Source: Microcebus murinus
Lineage: Eukaryota; Chordata; Mammalia; Primates; Cheirogaleidae
Direction of reading: 5' to 3'
Assembly (NCBI RefSeq): GCF_040939455.1
Contig: NC_134110.1
Location: 98,671,001-98,735,000 of the forward strand
Length of the DNA stretch: 64,000 bases
The translations under genes were made by a program, and so were the position numbers. Within the stretch, counting starts at the first letter, position 1; each line of letters begins with the position of its first letter. Positions 35,336 to 47,547 of the stretch are shown here, one piece after another. The notes below the pieces were generated by a model. That model made no database searches. It was not told the DNA's origin and worked only from the letters and a program-made list of their open reading frames with translations.

Positions 35336-37509
35336 GGTAAGTAGACATTGTGTTGTTAGACGTTTGAAACAGACAACAAAAAAATTATGTTTTAAACTTA
35401 TCAAAAATAAATCTTAATTTAATCTTGTACAAATTAGAAGAGTGAATTTATTAAAATTTTAAGTTCATTAAGGAAATAGGTTTGAGTTTTTAAAACCTAT
35501 TTTTAATCCTTGTATTTAATATAAGAAATAACATTTTATATGCTAGAGATGGAAGAGACAAAGTCAGCTCTTACATACCTCTCTTTTACAACACAAGTGC
35601 TGATGTAATTTTAAATATTTCATGGAGTAAGTTTTTATTGTTTCTTAAAGGCACTTCTTCTAATATTTCAAATATCTTTCCATTAGGAAGTAAATTGTAA
35701 TTGTTTCCTATTTTAAACTAACAAAGAGCCTGGGGGCCTATATTGAATATAAGAAACAATGCAGATCTATTCAACTCTGTTGGCCAATTTGCAAGGAAGT
35801 CCTCTCTCTCCTGTAAAATTATTTATTTCAGGCATTTGTATGCTACTCATCTTAATCCTTTACTCATCTCCTGTCCCCTAATCCATGTCAAAAAGGAAAA
35901 AAGAATCCTTGATAAGCCCAGTTAAACATCAAAGGAGCGATCTTCCCCATAAATCAATCCCGCCAGTCTCTGGATTGCTTTGTTGATTTCTCCCAAACTT
36001 TCCCATTTATCTATTGAACTGCTCATTCCTAAAGCCTCAGGTTTGCTGTCAGAAATTCTTCCCTTTTATGTTTTTCTACTGCAAGTTATTGTCCAACTAG
36101 TGATGCTTGGAAGTGAATCAGGCAAGGCCGCCCTGGGGGACAGTGCAGAGGACATCAAAACTCGGAGACTCAGCAGCAGCTCATCCTGGGCAGTAAGTTG
36201 ACCAACATCTGGGACTCTCAGTCTTCACTTCCTTAGAAAGCACATTCATTTCTCTAGGAACACAAAGGTAATCAGTTTACCTTTGTTGCTGTCTCCCTTT
36301 TTAGAAATGAAATTAATGTAATGATAACCTCTTTCTCACCAGACCCTAGTATCGATTTCGGCTTCATTTTCTGGCCCCTCTTCTAAGTTCTGAAGACATT
36401 ACGGAAGGGGCTATTGATCAGCAGGCGGCCTGTCACTTCCTTGGGCACAAAGGACAGCAGCCCTGTCACCTCCCTGCCCCAGAATAGACCTAAAGGTAAA
36501 GGGTCAGAGATGAAAGGCTTCTGATTAGTTTTTCTTTGTGATCAGCCTCCCAGGAAGTGCTGAACTTCTGTTTACACCTGTCCTTGGAGTTTAAGATGGA
36601 AAACTTTTACTCCCAGCTCCATGCATGGGTGTAGGTGAAGCAGAACTCTTATCTTTCCCAGCTTCGCACTGGGAGAGATGGAGTGTTTGTTGTTAAGCCA
36701 GGTTGGCTTTTTAGGTAAAAAGCTCATGCTTCCTGGGCCTTTCATTTGCTGCCTACACTGCGGGCTTCATCTGTTACAGGAGCCTCAGTGCTTTTAGGCA
36801 TTGACTAGAGAACACCCAAATCAATTTCCCTTGAGAAAAGAAACATGGAGAGCCCATGGGACTCCTTTTTCCCCCCCTTAAGTTGTGGCGATGCCATTGA
36901 TTTCATTGTTGAACTAGAGCAGAGAGGGTCAAGGGAGTTTCACGAAACTGAGAAAAAGAATGCCAGAAAAAAGCCATCGTTTATCCATGGACACGGAATG
37001 GCCCGAAGAAATTCAGAAGGTCAAGTGGCCCTGGCTTAGCCCACCCCCCTTATGGCTAACTCAGTAACTAACCTTTGAGAACAAGGTCACTTCGTGAAAT
37101 TCTGACAACCCTTTGTTAATATTTCATACATATTCTCTCCTTTCCAGTGCCAGGTGATTGCCTCAAAGCAGGCATGGATTTCTCACCTGAAACACGACAC
37201 TATTCTCCTGCTCTACTCTCCTTGCGCCTGGTGATACCCCTACACAAATTCTTTCACTAGCCATTGGTGACTAGGGACTCCACAAAATCCCCACGCATGT
37301 AGACACTGGCCTTCACTTTTGGCCCCATGCAAACAGCTGCTGCTTCTCTACAGCCAAATCCTGGTCTCTGTCCTCCCCCAGCCAGGGGCAGATTTGTTGT
37401 GCAGCTCCTGCAACTTCAGGTTTAGGGCCCCAAAGTCTAGCACCTAAGGGAAGGTTCAACATTTTTAAATCTTTTTTTAAAAAAGAGGGCCTCCCAAGTT
37501 TCACAAGCT
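35336..37509. other. Single-copy sequence, nothing recognised
   Basis: AT-rich to 36.1 kb, then mixed. No gene, RNA or repeat family was recognised. Confidence 0.45.
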
Positions 37510-37745
37510 TCAGGCCTTGCCACACCTGACGCTGCAGGGTCCCAAATCTGCCTCATTTGTACTGGCCTTGTGGCTTCTCAGACACGGCACTCACACTGTT
37601 GAAATCTTGCTTGTGCCTGTTCCTTGTCTGTTCCCCACGGCAGACCCAAAGGTCCCCGAGAATAGAGAGGGCTTCTGTGGTTTCTGTATCCTCAGTGCAT
37701 ATATGAGGTGCAGACTGGATGTCTGCAGAATGAATAAATGAATTA
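37510..37745 (+). repeat. L2 3'-end fragment
   Basis: 'ctgttccccacggcagaccc', 'gagagggcttctgtggtttc', 'tgtatcctcagtgcatatat' and 'gcagaatgaataaatgaatt' match the LINE-2 3' end including its short terminal repeats. Confidence 0.6.
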
Positions 37746-37779
37746 AAACATCATCTAATTTATCTAACATTAATAGTGG

Positions 37780-37985
37780 CTAACAAATCAAATGGATATT
37801 ATATGCAAGGTACTGTTATGGATAATATTTCATTTAATCGTCTCAAAAATCCTAAGAAGCCCAGTTTGTAGATGAGGAAACTGAGGCACAAGTCACTCAG
37901 CTAGTGTGCAGAAGTGCCAGGATTTAAATTGGGCAGACTGACTCTTGCACACTGAATTACACTGCTTCAGAGAAGAAGGGTAGTT
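37780..37985 (-). repeat. MIR SINE, antisense, nearly complete
   Basis: 'tatttcatttaatcgtctca', 'gtagatgaggaaactgaggc', 'acaagtcactcagctagtgt' and 'gccaggatttaaattgggca' give the reverse MIR. Confidence 0.85.
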
Positions 37986-40234
37986 CCCTCGAACTCCAAG
38001 TTCTCGTTTTCTAGGCCTTCAACGGGAACTGATACCTGAGTAAAGAATCCTTAGTGCAAATGGTAATCCCAGACAAAGGCAGAAACCATCCATTGGGATC
38101 AATTAGGATGAATTAGGGTAATTTACAATATAGCTCAGATTCCTGGGTACCCACAGATAAAGGGGAAAGGGCTTTATATTCTCACTGATCAAGTGAGGGA
38201 AGGTATTTTCATGCATATCCCCTAAGTTCTAATTTTTAGAGCTGTGAACATATGAGTAGACAACATATCCAATAAGCTGCAGAAAAGGCCAAATTGTGCA
38301 GAGTTTAGTTTTATAATAGAAGTGAGTCTTCATGCCTTGTGTAATCGCAGTGGTGCTGCACGGTAAGTGGGTATAACGTGCTTGCGATCTGGGCCAAGCC
38401 CCTTCCCTCCAGGTGCTCCCCTTCTCTGCTCTCTGCTCTCTCCTGTCCCTATTCCTGTGAGGGAGGAGAAAGCCAAGCACCCAGATAAGGGAATGTTCAC
38501 GCCCCACTTGCTCCCTAGTTAAAACCTTTGCATGCAAGCAATATAATCTGAAATTATCTCCAAGAACAGCTGAGTATAACTAAATCAAATGCAAGGCACC
38601 CCTTTGGTTAAGGCTCAGATGTCACTACCTCAATGGACTAAGGTGGCCATCAAATGACCCTGGTAGGAAATGAGAATCACAGAGATTTGCTGAGAAGCAA
38701 ATGCACATTTGCTCGATTTCCCTTAAAATGTTTTCATTTGTACATCTGACCTTCCTGAATATTTCAATCATGAATACAATATAACTAATTTTAGGGGAAA
38801 AGTTGATATAAAAAGTATGACCTGGAAGCTCTGTCTATATTTTATGACATTTTTATGACAAACTAACTTACCCTAACATAGGAGCATGAAAAGTTCCCTT
38901 TTCTTTACTCCTCCAGTGTCAACTTAACTCTGTCAAGAAAGAAATAGGGTGGTTTTCAGGGGTCTATCTGCAAATGCTAATCTTTATTGTGATAAGCAAG
39001 AAATCTAAGTGCTATTTAGAGTATTTTTCCACCAACATCAAGCCCAGTTGGTAACTCAACTTGTGTTGTGAAACAATTCGCATAGATACTAGGATTAGTA
39101 GACCTTTGAAGACAGTGTCAGTCAAGAAATGGTCACTTTGTGCCCTACTGATCTCAAATCCTGCTGAAGGTTGGCTCCTCCTAATTGTCCGGCAATTCTA
39201 GATCACTAATTAACAACGCTTGGCCATGTGAGTCCTGTCTTTAAACTCACTCCTTTAGACCATGTCACCAGCCAGGAGAAGGTGCCCTTTAGAATTAACC
39301 TGATGTGGGTAGGTTAAGTCAACATGATGTTTATCACTTGCTTGTTTAATTCTTGTTTGATCTTCACTACAGATGAGATTTGGGCGGTTCCTTACTGTTG
39401 TGTGTCCAAGAACTAGAAGCCCGGCAAGGAAGATGTCCTTGAGGAACCGAGGCAAGAAATAAGGAGAGAAATAGGTTCTGGAAGATACTGAAGGAAGATC
39501 ACACCCCACCCCCAAAAAGAATTTAGAGCTAGTTCTACTTCTTTCATTAACTACTTAGGGGACATAGACCAGTAACCCAGACACCCTGGGCATGTTTGCC
39601 CTCTCACTTAATGATGAGATCAAACTAGATATTTTCTTTGGGTCTTTTTCATTAATTAATCAGTACATTAATTAATCAATTGGCCTTCTGGCTGTTCCTC
39701 CAGTTCCCAGGCTGGTCCTGTGTGGCAACACTGCACCTCTTGTCACCCCCCCCCCCCCCCGGGCTGGGTGCTCACCCGACCTTCCCTGTGCTGGTCCTTC
39801 TCTCCAACAGGACCGCTCAGATAGCAGTGCTGCCCCAGGCCCTCCTGAAGCCTGGGCCCGGCAGGGCCTTCTCTCTGCTTCGTTTGGACAGCACACATGC
39901 CATCTGTGCTCTGTGCCTCTCATTTCAGATCTTGCCAACTTCTGCTTGTCTTTCCTGCTAGCTGTCAGGCTGGGACTTAGGGGGACAGTGCCTGTATCCC
40001 TCCTTCACAGCCATGTCCCCAGCATTGGAAAAGTCCCTGGTTTCCAACGGGACTCAGCTATTATCAGTTCAGTGAATGTTCCAAGAAGAAAGGTTTCAGT
40101 TCTGTGTCGTATGATTATCTGTGCTCTGATTACCTGTCAATTAAGTTATTCCAGTGGCTCTCTGAGAATACCTTGGATTGGTTGCTTTTGAGAATCTGTG
40201 CGTGTGTTTTTTGGAAGAAAAAATTTTGCTTCTT
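37986..40234. other. Single-copy sequence with a C15 run
   Basis: A C15 homopolymer lies at 39746-39760. No gene or repeat family was recognised. Confidence 0.45.
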
Positions 40235-40910
40235 AAACTTTTTCTATTGCAAAATAATGTCAAACTTACAGAAAATTTTTATGTACAGTTCAAAGATCTC
40301 TTACATATCCTTTACCCAAATTTATCACTGTTTAACATTTTGACACATTTTCTTTATCATTTTCTTTCTCTTTGTGTGTATGTGTGTATAAAAGGACAGT
40401 CCCGAAAGTATCCAGCCATGTAACTGTTCTCATTATATTAACAACATATTTCTGAAGCAGTTCAATGTAGGTTGTCTATATCACGTTCATCTGAGCGTAT
40501 TTCCTAAAGGGGGGAATATAATCTTACATATTCACCTCTTACATTTCCACAGCTTAATTATCAAATTCAGGACATTTAAAATTGATACAATACTTCTATA
40601 TAATATGTATTCCATGTTCCAATTTTCAATTATCCCAATGATGTCCTTTGCAGCAATTCTGTTTCCGATATAGAATCCAGTCCACAATCATTTGTTACAT
40701 TTAGTTGTTGTATCATGACTCTTCTAAAATTTGAACAGCTCCTTAGTCTTTGTCTTTTAGCATCAATATTTATGAAGAATACAGGTCAGTTATTTTATAT
40801 TGTGTTTTTCAATATTGGTTTCTCCGATTGTTTTTCATGATTAGTTTCAGGTTGTGCAGTTTTGGCTGGAAGCCCACATAATACGGTGGTTTTTTTTTTT
40901 TTTTTGCCAA
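40235..40910 (-). mobile_element. L1M 3' UTR, antisense
   Basis: 'gcaaaataatgtcaaactta', 'acagttcaaagatctcttac', 'aattatcccaatgatgtcct', 'ttacatttagttgttgtatc' and 'gttatttcatgattag'-like motifs run in reverse order of an L1M-type 3' UTR. A T run follows at about 40890-40906. Confidence 0.65.
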
Positions 40911-41044
40911 TAAACACTTTACAGAGTATACAAATATCATGGTCATGGTCATCTCCATTTCCAGTTCTGCGTCTTCATGCCTCTCCATTCGTGTGATGGT
41001 TTTTACCTCTTTGTTACGTGTTTTTTTTTTTTAATTTTATTTTT

Positions 41045-41259
41045 TTTTATTTCGGCATATTATGGGGTACAGATTTTAAGGTTTCAATAAATGCCCATTT
41101 CCCACCCTCCCCCTAAAAGTCTGAGTCTCCATCATGACCATCCCCCAGATGGTGCACATCTCACTCACTATGTATGTATATACCTGCCCCCCTCCCCCCT
41201 CCCACCTGCCCAATACCCTATTACTGAAGTACCTATGTGTCCACTTAGGTGCTACTCAG
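41045..41259 (-). other. L1 3' UTR with G-rich tract
   Basis: The 3' UTR of the full-length L1 is only about 215 bp. On the minus strand 41186-41208 is a G-rich run of two G6 tracts and flanking G3 tracts separated by one to four bases, a canonical quadruplex motif. The same tract occurs in the second copy at about 55961-55985. Confidence 0.8.
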
Positions 41260-44200
41260 TTAATACCAGTTTGCTGGAGAATATATCTGGTGCTTGTTTT
41301 TCCATTCTTGGGATACTTCACTTAGTAGTATGAGTTCCAGCTCTAACCAGGAAAATAGAAGATGTGCTATATTACCATTGTTTTTTAGAGCTGAATAGTA
41401 CTCCATGGTATACATATACCACATTTTATTAATCCATTCTTGGATTGATGGGCACTTGGGCTGTTTCCACAGCCTTGCAATTATGAATTGTGCTGCTATA
41501 AACATTCGAGTGCAGGTGTCTTTTTTGTAGAGTGTCATTGGATCATTTGGGTAGATGTCCAGCAATGGGATTGCTGGATTAAATGGTAGATTCAGTTGTA
41601 TCGCTTTAAGGTATCTCCATATTGCTTTCCACAGAGGTTGAACTAGTTTGCAGTCCCACCAGCAGTGTGGGAGTGTTCCTCTCTCTCCGCAACCACGCCA
41701 GCATTTATTGTTTGGAGATTTTTTGATAAAGGCCATTCTCACTGGGGTTAAGTGATATCTCATTGTGGTTTTGATTTGCATTTCCCTGATGATTAGAGAT
41801 GTTGAGCATTTTTTCATATGGTTGTTGGCCATTCTTCTGTCTTCTTTAGAAAAATTTCTGTTCAAGTCCTTTGCCCACTTTTTAATGGGGTTATTTGATT
41901 TTTTCTTCCTGATTTTCGTGAGTTCTAAGTATATTCTAGTTATCAGTCCCTTATCGGATGCATAGGATGCAAAAATTTTCTCCCATTCTGTAGGTTGTCC
42001 GTTTACTTTCATGACTATTTCTTTGGCTGTGCAGAAGCTTTGTAGTTTGATCATGTCCCATTTATTTATTTTCGTTGCTGCTGTGATTGCCTTTGGGGAC
42101 TTCTTCATAAAATCTTTGCCCAGGCCGATGTCTAGGAGAGTGTTTCCAACTTTTTCCTCTAGAGTTCTAATAGTTTCATACCTTAGGTTTAAGTCTGTTA
42201 TCCAGCATGAGTTGGTTTTTGTGAGAGGTGAAAGGTGTGGGTCCTGTTTTAGCCTTCTACAGGTGGCTATCCAGTTTTCCCAGCGCCATTTATTGAAAAG
42301 GGATTCTTTTCCCCAGCGTATGTTTTTGTCTGCTTTGTCAAAGATTAGATGGCTATATGAGGATGGTTTTATATCAGGATTCTCATATCTGTTCCACTGG
42401 TCAATATTCCTATTTTTGTGCCAATACCATATTGATTTAATTACTACAGCTTTGTAGTATAGTTTGATATCTGGCATATTAATGCCTCCCATTTTGTTTT
42501 TGTTGCCTAGAATTGCTCTTGATATTCGGGGTCTTCTTTGGTTCCATACGAAGCGTAAAATTATTTTTTCTATATCTGTGAAGTATGCTGATGGGATTTT
42601 AATAGGTATTGCATTGAATCTGTAGATCAGTTTGGGTAGTATAGACATTTTGATGATATTGAGTCTGCCGATCCACGAGCATGGTATGGATTTCCATCTG
42701 TTTACATCCTCTGCTATTTCCTTCCTCAGTGTTTCATAGTTCTCCCTGTAGAGGTCTTTTACCTCCTTGGTTAAGTATATTCCTAGGTACTTTAATTTCT
42801 TTGTTGCTATTGTGAAGGGAATTGAGTCTTTGATTTAGTTCTCAGTTAGATTGTTGTTGGCGTATATGAATGCCTCTGATTTCTGTGTATTGATTTTGTA
42901 TCCTGAGACTTTACTAAATTCATTGATCAGTTCCAGGAGTTTCTTGGTTGAATCTTTGGGGTTTTCTAGATACAATATCATATCATCAGCAAACAGTGAA
43001 AGTTTGATCTCTTCTGCCCCTGTTTGGATTCCTTTGATTCCATTTTCCTGTCTGATTGCTGTAGCCAAGACTTCCAGCACTATGTTGAACAGAAGTGGAG
43101 ATAGTGAGCAGCCTTGTCTGGTTCCAGTTCTAAGTGGGAATGATTTCAATTTTTCCCCATTCAGTATGATGTTGGCTATGGGTCTGTCATATATGGCTTG
43201 TATCATTTTTAGGTATGTCCCTTCTATGCCTATTTTCTTAAGTGTTCGTATCATGAAAGGGTGTTGAATTTTGTCAAAAGCTTTTTCTGCATCTATTGAA
43301 AGAATCATGTGGTCTTCGTTTTTGCTTCCGTTTATGTGGTGAATTGCATTTATATATTTACGTATGTTGAACCATCCCTGCATCCCTGGGATGAAGCCCA
43401 CTTGGTCGTGGTGGATTATTTTTTTGATAAGTGTCTGGATTCGGTTAGCTAAGATTTTATTGAAAATTTTTGCATCTATATTCATTAGGGATATTGGTCT
43501 GTAGTTTTCTTGTTTTGTTGCATCCTTTCCTGGTTTGGGTATCAGAGTAATATTCGCTTCATAAAAGGTGTCGGGGAGGTTTCTATTCTTCTCGATGTTG
43601 TGGAATAGTTTCTGCAAGATAGGTACTAGTTATTCTTTGTAAGTGTGGTAAAATTTAGGTGTGAAGCCATCTGGACCGGGACTTTTCTTTTTAGGGAGAT
43701 TTTTAATTGCTGTTTCTATTTCAACTCTTGAGATTGGTCTGTTCAGGGAATCTATTTCTTCCTGGTTGAGCCTACGGAGGCTGTGTGTTTCTAGAAATTT
43801 GTCCATTTCCTCCACATTTTCCAGTTTGTGTGCATAAAGATTTTTGTAGTATTCATAAATTGTATCTTGTATCTCTTTGGGATCAGTTGTGATATCTCCT
43901 TTTTTATTCCTGATGGAGCTTATTAGAGATTTCTGTTTTCTGCTTTTCGTTAGCTTAGCCAATGGTGTGTCAATTTTGTTTATTTTTTCAAAGAACCAAC
44001 TTTTTGTTTTATTAATCTCCTGAATAGCTTCCTTGTTTTCAATTTCGTTTAGTTCTGATTTGATCTTGTTGGTTTCACTTCTTCTGCTGGGTTTGGGGTT
44101 GGTCTGTTCTTCTTTTTCCAGCTCTTTGAGTCGTTTCATTAGATTGTCTATTTGTGATCTTCTTGTCTTTTGGTTATAGGCATTTATGGAGATAAACTTT

Positions 44201-45135
44201 CCTCCCAGAACTGCTTTAGCTGTGTCCCAGAGGAGTTGATAACTTGTCTCTCCATTGTCATTTTCTTCATAGAATTTTTTTATTTCCGTCTTGATTTCTT
44301 CATTTATGAAGTAATCATTTAGTAGGAGATTGTTTAATTTCCACATTTTTGTGTAGAAATATGAGTGTCTGTTAGGGTTGATTTCTACTTTTATTCCACT
44401 GTGATCTGAGAAGGTACATGGTATGATTTCTATTTTTTTAAATTTCTTGAGATTTTCTTTGTGTCCTAGGATATGGTCAATCTTAGAGAATGTCCCATGA
44501 GCTGATGAGAAGAACGTATATTCAGTGGCTTTTGGGTAGAATGTTCTGTAAATGTCAGTCAGACCCAATTGTTCTAGAGTTTTGTTTAAGTCCATTATTT
44601 CTTTATTAATTTTCTGTTTGGAGGATCTGTCTCGTGCCGTCAGTGGGGTGTTGAAATCCCCGGCGATTATGGAGTTGCTATTAATCCATTTGCTTAGCTC
44701 CAGTAAGGTTTTCTTTATGAATCTGGGTGCACCTAAGTTGGGTGCATATATATTTAAAATTGTTATCTCTTCTTGTTGGACTGTGCCCTTCACGATTATA
44801 TAATGACCCTCTTTGTCTTTCACTACTTTTGTTGGTTTAAAAACTAAATCGTCTGAAATTAGAACTGCCACACCAGCCTTCTTTTGGCTTCTATTTGCCT
44901 GGAATATTGATCTCCACCCTTTTATTTTTAGTCTATATGCATCCTTGCAGGTTAGATGTGTTTCCTGAAGACAGCATATACTTGGCCTGTATTTTCTTAT
45001 CCATTCAGCCAGCCTATGTCTCTTGAGTGGACAGTTTAAGCCATTTACATTTATTGAGAGAACTGATAGGTAAGGTAGATTACTGTTCATTCTGTTGGGT
45101 TGGATGTTGTTGCTATGATTTCTGTCTTGAGCCAT
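41260..45135 (-). pseudogene. L1 ORF2: L1 ORF2 (endonuclease/reverse transcriptase), two premature stops
   Basis: This 1,291-codon frame encoded ORF2p, which nicks target DNA and copies L1 RNA there. Endonuclease: NVNG, QETH, GDFNTPL and SDHSG are all present in codons 1-240. Reverse transcriptase: '[12 protein letters not shown]' and 'FADDM' retain the three catalytic aspartates. C-terminal cysteine motif: C-x3-C-x7-H-x4-C intact ('[18 protein letters not shown]'). Start: ATG at 45135, 41 bp after ORF1, as usual for L1. TAA stops occur at 43630-43632 (family GAA in a KEE-LVP context) and 42835-42837 (CAA in the copy at 57.6 kb). Frame is otherwise kept throughout. Confidence 0.95.
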
Positions 45136-45176
45136 TGTAATGTCTGGCGTTTAATATCTTTGGGTTTTGGTTGTTT

Positions 45177-46168
45177 TTATATTCGTGGGTTATTATGATG
45201 ATGTTCCGTGCGTAATGCTGTTTTAAGTACTTCTTGTAGGGCTGGTCTTGTCTTGGTAAATTCTCTGAGCCTTTGCTTGTCTGAGAATGTTTTTATTTCT
45301 CCTTCATATACAAAGCTTAGTTTTGCAGGGAATAATATTCTAGGCTGGGCATTGTTTTGTTTCAAAAGAGTGAGAATGGGGCCCCAGTCTCTCCTTGCTT
45401 GTAAAGTCTCATGAGAGAAGTCTGATGTTATTCGAATTGGCTTTCCCTTGTATGTTACTTGCTTCTTTTGTCTTACAGATCTTAGAAGGGACTCTTTAGT
45501 TGATACTTTGGTCAGTCTGATGACTGCATGTCATGACGTCTTCCTGTTTGCATTGAATCTCCCAGGGGTCCTCTGAGCTTCTTGAACTTGTATATCAAGA
45601 TTTTGAGCAAGGCCTGGGAAATTTTCCTCTCTTATATCTTCAAACAGCTTGTCCAACCCTTGAGTGTTGTCTTCTTCCCCTTCTGGTAAGCCTATGACCC
45701 TCACATAGGTTTCTTCACATAATCCCACAGCTCTTGTAGGCTTTGCTCTTTTCTCTTGTTTCTCTGCTCTATTTCTGTGACTGATTTCTTTAATTGGAGG
45801 GTGTTATCATCAAGCTCTGAGATTCCTTCTTCTGTTTGATCTACTCTGTTCTTGAGACTTTCCACTGTATTTTGTAGTTCCTTGAATTGATTCTTCATTT
45901 CCAGGAGTTCGGTTAAACTTTTCTTCATTGTGTCTATTTCTTTTTCCATATCCTGGAGGCTGTTTGTGGTTTCTTTGTGTTGGTTATTGAGTTGTTGTTA
46001 CAGCTGGGTGAGTGTTCTTATGATCCACATACGAAATTCCTCTTCTGTCATATTGGTTGCCTGATTTTGGTCGGTGTCCGTTTCTAGGGGGCTGGTGCTC
46101 CTCTTTGGGGGTGTGTTTTCCGTTTGGTTCTTCATATTTCCTGAGTTCTTTCGCTGATTTCTTCCCAT
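45177..46168 (-). pseudogene. L1 ORF1: L1 ORF1 (RNA-binding chaperone), three lesions
   Basis: ORF1p forms coiled-coil trimers that package L1 RNA. The start is ATG at 46168 ('MGRNQRKNS'). A basic/polar N terminus, a coiled coil (45949-45720; KNQFKELQNTVESLKNRVDQ heptads), an RRM-like segment ('VRVIGLPEGEE') and a C-terminal domain ending 'EHHHNNPRI' are recognisable. Lesions are a TAA at 45998-46000 (codon 57), a 1-bp deletion near 45706 that breaks the K-P-N-V-R-V junction, and a TGA at 45531-45533. At 992 bp the frame is one base short of 331 codons, which fits the deletion. Confidence 0.9.
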
Positions 46169-47539
46169 GTCGATGAGTTGTTGTTTCTTTCCTTAAGTTA
46201 TTGTTTGGGTATTCACACACCTTGTTTAGTTTCTGAGGCGTTAGATGGTGTCTGTGGGTGAAATTGGACCACTCCCTGTATATTGAGTCAGTGGGTGCCG
46301 TGAAAAGGCTGTGCAGGATGCTGTCCCTGTCAGTAGGTGGCGTTTGCTTGGAGGAACAGGCTATGCTGTTGATTTTGTGTAAACCTGCCCTCAGGCCGTT
46401 AGCAGGGATCAAAGTTCTGGGCTCTGCTTCCAGGGAAAGCTGTCAGGGCGGGGCTGGAATGGTCCCGCTCAGCCAGAAAGTCTGTGTGTGGGGGTGGGGT
46501 TGTCTGAGACCTGCAGTCTGGAGCAGGCCTCGCTTCTTTCCACCCTCCCCAACTCCACAGTTACTCCTGGGCCTCTGCCAGCAGGCCAGACCACAAGCCA
46601 CCAGGCCTCCCGGGACTGTGATGCCTGCTGGGAGGTTCCCTGGACAGGAACGCCACCTGGGTTGGGTGCACGGCCTCCTCCTGGGAGGAGGGTTGCCCTC
46701 TAGGACGCCGATCCGCCCCTGGAGGCACACACACCTCAGTAGGCTGTTCACGTATAACCCTTCTGTGCCCCGGGCAATGCTAGCCCTCGGTGCACAGGAT
46801 CTGGTCTGCAGGTCCGACCTCTGGGTCCCAGAGTTCAAACTGTATCCCCACCAGGGAGAGGAGTTCCGGTCCCAATTCACCCACAGGGAGCCCAAGCTGG
46901 GTCTATGTCTCTCAGCCTCTGAGTCGGCACCGTTCTCCTGGGAACACCGTGCCAGCAGCACCTGGGAGGGCGGGCGGGTAGGGAGCTCACAGTCTGAGTT
47001 CCCCTGAGTCAGCTGTAGGGCTCCAAAAGGGAAGGTCCCGTTCCCTGGAGGTGCCTCTGGCTGGTGGCTGTATTGTCTCTCTGGGCAGCCGCGGGTAAGG
47101 TCGGCGGAGGGGAGGAGGAGGCAATATGGCGCCTGCTGCCAGGCTCGGGTCTGTGCACACGGAGGTGCCCGGAGGAAGTTGGGAACCTGGTGCCACGTCT
47201 GCTACAGGCTCACCGCTGGCTGGTGGCGGCGGTCTCTGGGCTGGTGTCCGCAGGTCTCTCCACCCGCTGGGGAGCCCACCAGCAGTCCCAAATGCAGGGG
47301 AGGGGAAACAGCAAATCCACCTACCCTTGCCGCTGCTCCGGTGGTCTCAGCCTCCAGTTCTCCTCCGCAGCCTCCTCCCGTGGAGTCTCCCGGGGTCTCA
47401 GGTACCCCTCCTTCCGGCCCTCGTCCGCTGTATGCTCATCTTCTTGCTTCTTTCCTCTAATTTCTGCTAGAATCTGTCTTTTCTGCAGAGACACTCTGTC
47501 TGGCGGTGTTATTCGTCCGCCATCTTGCTCCGCCCCTCC
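46169..47539 (-). promoter_or_regulatory. L1 5' UTR (internal promoter region)
   Basis: GC-rich, CpG-containing sequence of 1.37 kb upstream of ORF1. It ends at the element's 5' end, next to the duplication. L1 5' UTRs carry the internal RNA polymerase II promoter, and the length and position support that here. Long open frames on both strands (46258-47007 plus, 46443-46961 minus) come from GC content and are not considered genes. Confidence 0.85.
47517..47527 (-). promoter_or_regulatory. YY1-like motif at the L1 5' end
   Basis: 'caagatggcgg' on the minus strand starts about 12 bases inside the element, where human L1 has its YY1 site that sets the transcription start. Motif and position are seen; function is inferred. 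Confidence 0.7.
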
Positions 47540-47547
47540 TGTTACGT

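Larger units (their letters stand above)
41012..47547 (-). mobile_element. Full-length lemur-type L1, antisense, with 8-bp target duplication
   Basis: A complete 6.5-kb LINE-1 on the minus strand comprises a 5' UTR (about 47539 to 46169), ORF1 (46168-45177), a 41-bp spacer, ORF2 (45135-41260), a short 3' UTR (about 41259-41045) and an A-tail (T-rich 41021-41050). Flanks 'tgttacgt' are identical at 41012-41019 and 47540-47547. Five disabling changes are visible: three in ORF1 and two in ORF2. By eye it differs from the second copy at 55.8-58.5 kb by about 4 percent of residues over the shared ORF2 C-terminal 462 codons. It is now a dead copy of a recently active family. Confidence 0.95.

Noticed and set aside
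42011..42457. 148-codon plus-strand frames inside both L1 copies (also 56786-57232)
   Set aside because: Antisense shadows of L1 ORF2.
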